A DNA stretch of 6,710 nt from Candidatus Kapaibacterium sp. GTDB lineage: Bacteria > Bacteroidota > Ignavibacteria > Kapaibacteriales > HRBIN21. The translations under genes were made by a program, and so were the position numbers. Below, piece after piece: positions 1 through 5,954 of the stretch. The notes under the pieces were generated by a model. It was not told where the DNA came from. It saw only the letters and a program-made list of their open reading frames with translations, and did not search any database. Numbering within the stretch: the first letter of the stretch is position 1; every line of letters begins with the position of its first letter. The stretch covers positions 12,984-19,693 of the forward strand of contig JANWXA010000006.1 in NCBI GenBank assembly GCA_025055465.1, read 5' to 3'.

Positions 1-108
1 GATCAACTCTTCGTGCTTCCCCTACCGACGATGGCGTCGGGTACGTATGTACTGGTGGTTCGTAATGGAGCATCTGTGGCGACAGTTCCGGTGGTAATAC
101 TACCGTAG
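1..108 (+). CDS. C-terminal fragment of a probable secreted protein with a T9SS type A-like sorting domain
   Basis: Frame 1 is open from the left edge to a TAG stop at 106-108, giving the last 35 residues of a protein whose body lies outside the window. The tail has the pattern Leu-Pro-x-x-x-Ala-Ser-Gly-Thr-Tyr-Val-Leu-x-Val at residues 8-20, then Arg-Asn-Gly (21-23) and a hydrophobic beta-strand-like end (Val29 to Leu34). In Por/type IX secretion C-terminal sorting domains, a 'L-x-x-G-x-Y' turn followed by two short beta strands ending at the C-terminus is typical, and that is the basis of the call. If right, the protein is exported across the outer membrane and its tail is cleaved. The fragment is short, and the end of any other beta-sandwich domain could look similar. 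A hairpin terminator follows 22 bp after the stop, so this is the last gene of its transcript. Confidence 0.55.
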   Translation, partial: DQLFVLPLPTMASGTYVLVVRNGASVATVPVVILP

Positions 109-130
109 ACTGGGTGAGCTTAGAACGGTG

Positions 131-170
131 AGGGCGCCACTTCCTTTTCGGGGCGGCGCCTTGTTATTAG
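131..170 (+). terminator. Rho-independent terminator after the left-edge gene
   Basis: Positions 131-138 (AGGGCGCC) pair with 155-162 (GGCGCCTT). This gives an 8-bp stem that is mostly G:C with one G:U pair, around a 16-nt loop. A T-rich run (TTGTTATT, 161-168) follows at once. It begins 22 bp past the stop of the left-edge gene and lies upstream of adenine deaminase, so it should separate the two transcripts. The loop is longer than usual and the T-run is interrupted, so strength is uncertain. Confidence 0.6.
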
Positions 171-206
171 CTGGCTCGCAAGAAAGAGTATCCCCTTGCG
201 CCTTGA

Positions 207-1871
207 GTGCGAACAAAGGCTATGGTATTAGGACTGCGCATTGCAGGACTGCTTGTAGATGTTCTGGAGCGTCGTATTGTACCGGCGGAGCTTACCGTCA
301 GCGAAGGTGTTATTGTTGACCGTCAGCCGCGAGACAGCTCGGAGGTCCCCCCGGTCTATATTCTACCAGGATTCGTGGATGCCCATGTGCATGTGGAAAG
401 TTCGTTGTTGCCTCCGCCAGAATTTGCCCGGTTAGCGGTTGTCCATGGGACGGTCGCAACAGTTTCAGATCCCCATGAGATAGCTAATGTGCTCGGTATA
501 GAGGGGGTTCGCTATATGCTGCGTACAGCGAGGATGGCGCCTTTTGTCTTCTGGTTTGGGGCGCCATCGTGTGTTCCGGCAACACGATTTGAGACCGCTG
601 GCGCGGAGCTCACAGTGGAGGCTATCCGTACACTGTTTGAGGAAGGGGTCCCGTATTTGAGCGAGATGATGAATTTCCCTGGGGTCCTGGCTCGGGACCC
701 AGAGGTCATGGCAAAATTGGAGCTGGCACGGGTATATGGGCGTCCGATTGATGGACATGCCCCGGGGCTGCGGGGGGAGGAGGCGCGTCGATACGCTGCT
801 GCTGGCATTACCACAGACCACGAATGTTTCTCCCTGGAGGAAGCTCTGGACAAAGTAGCAGCAGGTATGAAGATTCTCATCCGGGAAGGTTCAGCAGCAC
901 GCAATTTTGATACACTTCACCCCCTCCTGCGGCTTCATCCTGAGCAGTGTATGTTTTGTACCGATGACCTGCACCCAGATTCCCTTGTTGTAGGGCACAT
1001 CAACAGGCTGGTGCAGCGTGCAGTAGAAGCAGGATATGACCTCTTTGACGTGCTTAGAGCAGCCTGCCTGCATCCGGTTCGACATTATGGAATTCCGCTG
1101 GGATTGTTGCGTCAGGGAGACCCAGCTGATTTCATTGTGGTGGAAAACCTCAGGGAGTTTCCGGTACTGGCAACCTACATTCGCGGGCAGTGTGTGGCCC
1201 AAGAAGGGAGAAGCTACCTCCCGCATTATGAGGTGGAAGCCGTAAACTGCTTTGCAAGGCGACTGCTGCGAGAATCGGATTTCCGTGTCCCGGAGTGTGG
1301 GGAATATGTCTGGGTCATTGAGGCATACGACGGACAGTTGGTTACGGGGAAGGCGCGGTTTCCAGCACCCGTTCGAGATGGAGAACTGGTGGCGGTTCCG
1401 GAACAGGATCTTCTCAAGCTGGTGGTCGTCAACCGGTATATGGTAGCCCCGCCTGCGATCGCTTTCGTCCGGGGATTCGGGCTCCGCCGCGGAGCAATAG
1501 CCTCCAGCGTTGCTCACGATTCACACAACGTCATTGCTGTCGGAGCCAGCGATGCTGAGCTCTGTCGCGCTGTTAGCGCGATCATGCAATGCGAAGGTGG
1601 CTTAGCTGTGGCGGAGGATGAACGGGTTGAGGTACTCCCGCTGCCGATCGCTGGACTGATGAGTCCGGAGGATGGGTATACGGTTGCTCGCAAATACGCA
1701 ATGCTGGATGCATCGGCAAAGGGCTTGGGCTCGCCGCTACGGGCACCGTTTATGACCCTCTCCTTCATGGCGTTGCTGGTTATCCCGACGCTCAAGCTGA
1801 GCGACCGCGGTCTGTTTGATGGAGAGTCTTTCTGCTTTACGGAGCTGTGCATAGGGGGAGACGGAGCTTAG
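207..1871 (+). CDS. ade: Adenine deaminase (EC 3.5.4.2)
   Basis: Hydrolyses adenine to hypoxanthine and ammonia in the cytoplasm, a purine salvage step. It is the amidohydrolase-type Ade, not the adenosine-deaminase-like type. The 554 residues are close to the usual 570-590 and both domains are present. The metal-dependent barrel opens with D58-A-H60-V-H62-V-E64-S-S, then D88-P-H90-E91, E153-M-M-N, H184-A-P-G, D204-H205-E206 and C-T-D253-D254. The C-terminal Ade-specific domain has A436-H-D-S-H-N-V-I (436-443), G-G-L-A (464-467), the G-L-M-S region near 483-486 and P-F-M-T-L-S-F (514-520). Family knowledge makes the HxH pair and D253/D254 candidate ligands of the binuclear metal centre. The GTG start at 207 follows directly after an in-frame TGA (204-206), so the gene cannot begin earlier. 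ATG 222 (549 residues) is an equally good start, because neither has a well-placed Shine-Dalgarno. It follows a terminator, so it is probably monocistronic or a leader to the E1 gene 85 bp downstream. Confidence 0.95.
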   Translation: MRTKAMVLGLRIAGLLVDVLERRIVPAELTVSEGVIVDRQPRDSSEVPPVYILPGFVDAHVHVESSLLPPPEFARLAVVHGTVATVSDPHEIANVLGIEGVRYMLRTARMAPFVFWFGAPSCVPATRFETAGAELTVEAIRTLFEEGVPYLSEMMNFPGVLARDPEVMAKLELARVYGRPIDGHAPGLRGEEARRYAAAGITTDHECFSLEEALDKVAAGMKILIREGSAARNFDTLHPLLRLHPEQCMFCTDDLHPDSLVVGHINRLVQRAVEAGYDLFDVLRAACLHPVRHYGIPLGLLRQGDPADFIVVENLREFPVLATYIRGQCVAQEGRSYLPHYEVEAVNCFARRLLRESDFRVPECGEYVWVIEAYDGQLVTGKARFPAPVRDGELVAVPEQDLLKLVVVNRYMVAPPAIAFVRGFGLRRGAIASSVAHDSHNVIAVGASDAELCRAVSAIMQCEGGLAVAEDERVEVLPLPIAGLMSPEDGYTVARKYAMLDASAKGLGSPLRAPFMTLSFMALLVIPTLKLSDRGLFDGESFCFTELCIGGDGA

Positions 1872-1900
1872 TCTAGTGCGCAAGAAACCAGTGTTCTGGC

Positions 1901-1928
1901 GCTTAGGGTAGCCTTTTCGCCTAAGTTT
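1901..1928 (+). terminator. Weak hairpin between ade and the E1 gene, possible terminator
   Basis: CTTAGG (1902-1907) is perfectly complementary to CCTAAG (1920-1925), with a 12-nt loop and only three T residues after it (1926-1928). It lies 30 bp past the ade stop, a reasonable place for a terminator, but the stem is only 6 bp and the T-run is short. The right arm overlaps the promoter-like octamer described separately, so the inverted repeat could instead be an operator or chance. Confidence 0.3.
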
Positions 1929-1929
1929 G
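1922..1929 (+). promoter_or_regulatory. Bacteroidetes-type -7 promoter box upstream of the E1 fusion gene
   Basis: TAAGTTTG matches the Bacteroidetes primary sigma -7 consensus TAnnTTTG at every fixed position. A poor -33 candidate, TTCTG, lies around 1894-1898, roughly 20 bp further up. Transcription would start near 1935 and give a short leader of about 20 nt before ATG 1957. The call depends on the host being Bacteroidota-like, and an 8-mer with six fixed positions can occur by chance. Confidence 0.35.
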
Positions 1930-1946
1930 CACTTGGTAGCAGGGCG

Positions 1947-1951
1947 AAAGG
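1947..1951 (+). promoter_or_regulatory. Ribosome binding site that decides the E1 start
   Basis: AAAGG at 1947-1951 lies 5 nt before ATG 1957, inside a purine-rich stretch (AGGGCGAAAGG, 1941-1951). This favours ATG 1957 over the in-frame TTG at 1927, which lies inside the hairpin and promoter-like octamer and has no purine-rich run before it. Confidence 0.5.
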
Positions 1952-1956
1952 CGCTC

Positions 1957-4059
1957 ATGACACACCAGGTGAGCCAGCGTACAGGATCTCCTGTTGCCGT
2001 GCGCGAGCAACAGGCGGAGCTGTGGCGGGATGTAGCTCGCCTACTTCTGCTATCTCGCCGCATTGATGAAGTAGAGGAGCGAGAACTTCTGCCGGCGGGC
2101 AAGATCACCTACCAGTTTTCGGCAAAAGGCCATGAGCTGGCACAGATCGTGTTAGGCCTCCAGCTTCGCCATCCGCATGATGGGGCAACAGTATACTATC
2201 GCTCGCGTCCATTTCTGTTAGCGGTGGGGCTGACACCGGAGGAGGCTTTTGCTGGCTCATTGGCCAAGGTGGGAAGTCCGAGCGGAGGGCGTGATATCGG
2301 GGTGGTATTCAATATGCCCGCGCGGCAGGGGGTGACGGTTCTACCTGCTAGCGGCGATGTTGGGGCACAGTACACCCCAGCAGCGGGTTGGGCACAAGCG
2401 ATTCTTTACCGGCAACGCGTTTTGCAAGAGATGGACTGGGTGGGAGCTATAGCTGTGGCACTGGGCGGTGACGGCTCCGTTGCTACCAACGGTTTCTGGT
2501 CGGCTCTCAATATTGCGACAACACTGACACTGCCGATGCTGTTTTTCATCGAAAACAATGGCTACGGCATTTCTGTTCCCTCCAGGCTCCAGATCCCTGG
2601 CGGACGCATTGTGCCAAATTTGCGCTCCTTTGGTGGGCTTCGTACCTGGGAGGCTGATGGGACGGACCCCGAAGAGCTGGCTGAGGTACTCGCCGAAGCT
2701 ATCCCGTACGTACGCTCATCTGCCGGACCTGCACTTGTAGAGGTGTGGGTGCCGCGCCTGTGCGGACATTCCAGCGCGGACACCCAGTCATACAAGGCCG
2801 CTGAGGAGCGGGAGCGCGAACAGAGGCGCGATCCGCTTCACCGGTTGCGGAGCTTTCTAATACGCCGCCGTCTGCTAAGTGTGGTCGAGTGGAAGGAGTT
2901 AGAGCAAGCCGTGGAGGCAGAAGCGCGGACGGCGTTGGATTCTGCTTTAGCGCAACCAGAGCCCCAGCCCCACTCTGTGCGCCGTTTCCTTTTCTTTGAA
3001 CCGGCAGCACCTCAGCAAGTAGGTGGGCTGCTCGCCGAGGGTATTCGCCCCCCTGCAGGGACGCCTATACCGCAGCCCAGCGGTCCGCGCATCAATATGG
3101 TAGAGGCGATCCGGCGTGTGCTGCACCAGGAGCTGGAACGAAATCCACGGGTGCTTGTCTTTGGGGAGGATGTCGGTGTCAAAGGGGGGGTGCATGGAGC
3201 AACGGTAGAGCTGCAGCGCAGGTTCGGTTCTGAGCGTGTCTTTGATACATCACTGTCGGAGGAGGGTATTATCGGGCGAGCTGTAGGAATGGCTCTGGCA
3301 GGCTTAGTGCCTGTAGCAGAAATTCAATTTCGGAAGTATGCCGACCCTGCTACCGAGCAGCTCAATGATTGTGGCACGATCCGTTGGCGGACCAATGGGC
3401 GGTTTGCTGCTCCAGTCATAGTGCGAATCCCTGTTGGATTCAGCAAAGTCACTGGGGATCCGTGGCACAGCGTCTGTGGTGAAGCCGTTTTTGCCCACAC
3501 CCCCAGTTGGCGGGTTGCTTTTCCAGCGAATGCTGAAGATGCTGCTGGATTGCTGAGAACAGCACTGTGGGGGAATGACCCTGTGCTGTTTTTTGAGCAT
3601 CGGGCGCTATATGATACGCCGATGGCTCGGCGACCTTATCCCGGAGATGCTTTCGTAGTGCCGTTCGGTCAGGCGGCGAAAGTCCGCGCAGGGAGTCGGG
3701 CCACTGTCGTTACCTGGGGAGCAATGCTCTATCGGGTTCTCGAGGCTGTGGAGCAACTCGATGTAGATGCAGAAGTGATAGACTTGCGCACGCTGGTGCC
3801 ATGGGATGTAGAGGCTGTTGTTGCATCTGTGCGGAAGACAAACCGGTGCCTGATCGTACACGAAGACACATGGACCTGCGGATTCGGGGCTGAGATTGTA
3901 GCAACTCTTACTCGCGAGGCCTTCCAATGGTTGGATGCCCCGGTGGAGAGAGTTGCCAGTCCTGATTGTCCAGTGCCCTACAACCGTGGGCTTATGGACG
4001 CGGTGGTTCCAACAGTGGAACGCATTGTGGCGGCTCTACGAAATTTGCTGGACTTTTGA
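1957..4059 (+). CDS. Fused E1alpha/E1beta subunits of a 2-oxoacid dehydrogenase, branched-chain (2-oxoisovalerate) type
   Basis: Thiamine diphosphate-dependent decarboxylating E1 component of a 2-oxoacid dehydrogenase complex, which passes the acyl group to the lipoyl arm of an E2. The 700 residues contain both subunits. E1alpha (about 20-340) has YYRSR (80-84), the thiamine diphosphate motif G171-D-G-S ending in N200-N201, and the H271-S-S-A-D loop that matches the phosphorylation-loop region of E1alpha proteins. A Pro-rich linker (about 343-377) follows. E1beta (378-700) has G-E404-D-V-G, S-E435-E-G-I-I-G with the Glu expected to contact the thiamine ring N1', A-E-I-Q-F, and W-H504-S with the conserved histidine. 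The E1beta half, including E-V-I-D-L-R-T-L-V-P-W-D, looks more like branched-chain E1beta than pyruvate E1beta, but the substrate is inferred. A TTG at 1927 would add 10 residues; ATG 1957 has the better ribosome binding site. No E2, E3 or lipoate gene is in the window. The 3' end overlaps waaA by 24 bp, tail to tail. Confidence 0.9.
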   Translation: MTHQVSQRTGSPVAVREQQAELWRDVARLLLLSRRIDEVEERELLPAGKITYQFSAKGHELAQIVLGLQLRHPHDGATVYYRSRPFLLAVGLTPEEAFAGSLAKVGSPSGGRDIGVVFNMPARQGVTVLPASGDVGAQYTPAAGWAQAILYRQRVLQEMDWVGAIAVALGGDGSVATNGFWSALNIATTLTLPMLFFIENNGYGISVPSRLQIPGGRIVPNLRSFGGLRTWEADGTDPEELAEVLAEAIPYVRSSAGPALVEVWVPRLCGHSSADTQSYKAAEEREREQRRDPLHRLRSFLIRRRLLSVVEWKELEQAVEAEARTALDSALAQPEPQPHSVRRFLFFEPAAPQQVGGLLAEGIRPPAGTPIPQPSGPRINMVEAIRRVLHQELERNPRVLVFGEDVGVKGGVHGATVELQRRFGSERVFDTSLSEEGIIGRAVGMALAGLVPVAEIQFRKYADPATEQLNDCGTIRWRTNGRFAAPVIVRIPVGFSKVTGDPWHSVCGEAVFAHTPSWRVAFPANAEDAAGLLRTALWGNDPVLFFEHRALYDTPMARRPYPGDAFVVPFGQAAKVRAGSRATVVTWGAMLYRVLEAVEQLDVDAEVIDLRTLVPWDVEAVVASVRKTNRCLIVHEDTWTCGFGAEIVATLTREAFQWLDAPVERVASPDCPVPYNRGLMDAVVPTVERIVAALRNLLDF

Positions 4060-5346
4060 ATAGCGCGAGTGCAGAAGTGTAGCGAGGGTGGTGGCAACGT
4101 TTTCGGCACCTCCGAGTTGATGTTCAATGACAGCCCGAGCAGCCGCTCCCCGATGCTCTCGGTGCGCGGGACTCGTAGACATGGTCTCAAGCCACTGGGC
4201 AAGCTCGTCGGCTGTACGGACAATAGTTAGGGCTCCAGCGGAAAGCAACTTTCCTGCGTCTGGTGATGCCGCGACAGCGGGTCCACAAGCAAGGGGCAGT
4301 CCATAGGCGGCGGGCTCGGCGAGATTGTGTACACAGCGCCCAAAACCACCCCCGACATAGGCTGCGTCTCCAATTCGGTACAGTTGTAGGAGGAGCCCCA
4401 GCCGATCGACGATTACTACCAAGGGGGCTGCTCTGTCCTCTGCTAACGAGGTATTGGGCTGGATGCGACTCCAACAGTACGCTTGTGGGAAAAGTCGGAG
4501 TAAGGAATCAACCGCTTCAGGCGTTGGTTCGTGAGGCACTATGACCAGGGTGAGCCTTGCTCGAAGGGCTTCCGGAAGCCGAGGAATTGCCTGCCGTAAT
4601 AGCCGGTGGTCAGCGTTCCAGGTGCTACCGGCCACGATCCGGAAGCGCTCGGAGGTGTGAGAAGCGTCCGGTAGATGTAAATCGGTTTGCTGATGGACGA
4701 CGGCCCAAATTCGGTCGTAGCGCGGGTCGGGAATGGAGACGGTGGGGACATCAGGTACGAAACGCTGGAAGGCAACGGCTTCGCGGCTGTTCAGCGCCAT
4801 GATGAGCCGGAAGCAGCGAAGTGTTTTGCGTAACAGCGTTCGTGGTCCCGGGAGAGTCCAGAGGTGACTTCGGGGAAACGTTGCGGCCATCAAAACCGTG
4901 GGGATCCCGCGCTGACGGAGTGCGGTAAGGTATCCTGGCCATAGTTCGTAACGGATAAATACAGCAACGTCTGGATGTACGGCGTTCAGGAAGGAGTGAA
5001 CGGTGGTTGGGAGATCAGGGGGTAAGAGGACGATTACATCAGCAAGGGGGGTAGTTTTATGTGCTGCAAGGCCGGAGGGGGAGAAGAAGGAAAGCACGAC
5101 CGAAAGGCCTGGAAGACGCTCCCGCAACAATTCCAGAACGGGGCGGATGTGCTCAAACTCACCGGCGGAGGCGGCGTGAACCCACAGTCGCGGTGTCCCC
5201 GTTGAACAATGCAAGCCCTGTAGCTCTCGGAGATGGTGCACCCACAGTCGTCGTGCGTGCGCTTTGCAGCGGGTTCCTGGAATATGCCTCGCAACTGTAT
5301 GGGCGAGCGCGAGGATAAAGCTGTACAGTTGAAGTGTGGCTGACAT
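4036..5346 (-). CDS. waaA: 3-deoxy-D-manno-octulosonic acid (Kdo) transferase
   Basis: GT30 glycosyltransferase (also called KdtA) that moves Kdo from CMP-Kdo to a lipid A precursor at the cytoplasmic face of the inner membrane. This is the first step of LPS core assembly. The 436 residues compare with about 425 in E. coli. A hydrophobic N-terminal stretch (residues 5-20) and basic residues at 26-33 suit a membrane-bound enzyme. The acceptor-side domain has W55-V-H-A-A-S-A-G-E63, where the Glu matches the family's catalytic residue, S-P-S-G (89-92) and Y-E134-L-W-P (133-137). The donor-side domain has A-G-S-T-W (239-243), P-H-E-P (271-274), D314-R-L-G and V-G-G-G-F-G (331-336) followed by H340-N-L-A-E-P-A. 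One oddity is Pro207 in I-P-D-P-R-Y-D-R, where relatives usually have Gly-Asp. Whether it adds one Kdo or more cannot be read from sequence. The ATG at 5346-5344 has no clear Shine-Dalgarno. The gene diverges from the membrane-protein gene across 84 bp. Confidence 0.94.
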   Translation of the reverse strand: MSATLQLYSFILALAHTVARHIPGTRCKAHARRLWVHHLRELQGLHCSTGTPRLWVHAASAGEFEHIRPVLELLRERLPGLSVVLSFFSPSGLAAHKTTPLADVIVLLPPDLPTTVHSFLNAVHPDVAVFIRYELWPGYLTALRQRGIPTVLMAATFPRSHLWTLPGPRTLLRKTLRCFRLIMALNSREAVAFQRFVPDVPTVSIPDPRYDRIWAVVHQQTDLHLPDASHTSERFRIVAGSTWNADHRLLRQAIPRLPEALRARLTLVIVPHEPTPEAVDSLLRLFPQAYCWSRIQPNTSLAEDRAAPLVVIVDRLGLLLQLYRIGDAAYVGGGFGRCVHNLAEPAAYGLPLACGPAVAASPDAGKLLSAGALTIVRTADELAQWLETMSTSPAHREHRGAAARAVIEHQLGGAENVATTLATLLHSRYSKVQQIS

Positions 5347-5388
5347 GCCGGAAGAGCGTTGTGGGAAGGATACAGAAGGCTGCCATCG

Positions 5389-5402
5389 AAATTACGTAAT
5401 TT
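5389..5402. promoter_or_regulatory. 14-bp perfect palindrome in the waaA / membrane-protein divergent promoter region
   Basis: AAATTACGTAATTT reads identically on both strands. It sits in the 84-bp region (5347-5430) between the divergent starts, 42 bp from the waaA ATG and 28 bp from the plus-strand ATG 5431. It is AT-rich in a G+C-rich neighbourhood. The ends also resemble incomplete Bacteroidetes -7 boxes: TAATTTCG on the minus strand is one base off TAnnTTTG, and the plus strand reads TAATTTG. A dimeric-regulator operator or overlapping back-to-back promoters are both plausible. No regulator gene is in the window. I see nothing else notable in the intergenic region. Confidence 0.45.
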
Positions 5403-5416
5403 GTACGCTCACGGAC

Positions 5417-5421
5417 AAGGA
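5417..5421 (+). promoter_or_regulatory. Ribosome binding site for the small membrane protein
   Basis: AAGGA lies 9 nt before ATG 5431. It supports that start over the in-frame TTG at 5359. The TTG would place the divergent palindrome inside coding sequence and leave only 12 bp between the two divergent genes. Confidence 0.5.
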
Positions 5422-5430
5422 CGCGAGCGG

Positions 5431-5937
5431 ATGCTGGCCGAGCACGTTGTTGGAGCGGTCTTGGTGCGAAAGATCCGGCGGCGCTTGTGGGAGTACGTTA
5501 TCGTGCTGGCCTTGCAGGGCTTTTTCGTTGGGGTGTTTACCCCTGTAGTGGAGTTGGCGTTAGCACTACCAATCGGAGTGCTGTCACTGGGTCTGGGAAT
5601 AACGCTGGCGTGGCTGCGTGAACAACGCCGGCTGTTGGTTGACTCATACCAGCGCCTGGCGATAGACTCCACGGAGATATTCCTCCTGCTGGCTCTCCTG
5701 GGGATTTCGGGATTAGTAGCATACGGGCTGCGCCTGCCGCTGATTGCGTATCAAGCACATCTGAGCTACGCTCTCTTCGGCTACATTCTGGGTTCGCTTG
5801 CTGGCGAGGTAGGATGGCGCTGGCTGGTATTTGCCCAACTATCAGGGGAGCTGCAGTATCGGTATGTTCGGAATTTGGCACCATCGCTTATTTTTTCATA
5901 TTCTTGGCATCATTTGAAGCGGCTCTGGCAGCGGTAG
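5431..5937 (+). CDS. Small multi-pass membrane protein of unknown function
   Basis: I do not recognise a family. The 168-residue product starts with a short basic N-terminus (Arg/Lys at 13-18), then has hydrophobic segments at about 22-42 and 43-62. A charged stretch with Arg64, Arg67-Arg68 and Asp71 follows, then a strong segment at 82-105 and a shorter one at 112-125. The tail from 127 is aromatic and basic, with several Trp and Tyr and ending Lys-Arg-Leu-Trp-Gln-Arg. This suggests three or four inner-membrane helices with basic ends facing the cytoplasm. No catalytic motif or signal peptide is visible. The frame stays open upstream to a TTG at 5359 (192 residues), but the ribosome binding site and the palindrome favour ATG 5431. 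Its stop is 17 bp before the likely start of the NAGPA-domain gene, so the two are probably cotranscribed. A role in the cell envelope is only a guess from that neighbour and from divergent waaA. Confidence 0.75.
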   Translation: MLAEHVVGAVLVRKIRRRLWEYVIVLALQGFFVGVFTPVVELALALPIGVLSLGLGITLAWLREQRRLLVDSYQRLAIDSTEIFLLLALLGISGLVAYGLRLPLIAYQAHLSYALFGYILGSLAGEVGWRWLVFAQLSGELQYRYVRNLAPSLIFSYSWHHLKRLWQR

Positions 5938-5948
5938 GAAGTCGGGTG

Positions 5949-5954
5949 AGGAGG
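5949..5954 (+). promoter_or_regulatory. Strong Shine-Dalgarno near the start of the NAGPA-domain gene
   Basis: AGGAGG at 5949-5954 is directly followed by two consecutive ATG codons (5955 and 5958). Spacing is 0 nt to the first, 3 nt to the second and 12 nt to a GTG at 5967, so none is ideal. A second purine run, AGGAAG (5936-5941), lies 4 nt before GTG 5946 and could serve that start instead. Confidence 0.45.

Noticed and set aside
128..319. A 63-codon plus-strand frame covering the terminator and the ade start
   Set aside because: It runs through the terminator hairpin, overlaps ade in another frame and encodes a low-complexity Cys/Arg-rich product with no family resemblance.
891..1517. 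A 208-codon open frame on the minus strand inside adenine deaminase
   Set aside because: It lies wholly within a clearly conserved ade gene, has no recognisable motif and arises from the G+C-rich codon bias of the other strand.
5180..5250. An exact 11-bp repeat (ACCCACAGTCG at 5180-5190 and 5240-5250), 60 bp apart
   Set aside because: Both copies encode the same short string Arg-Leu-Trp-Val-His in waaA (residues 33-37 and 53-57). The second is the conserved family motif; the first is probably coincidence rather than a repeat element.
5359..5430. N-terminal extension of the membrane protein from TTG 5359
   Set aside because: It would swallow the palindrome, leave 12 bp between divergent genes and lacks a good ribosome binding site, while ATG 5431 has AAGGA at 9 nt.
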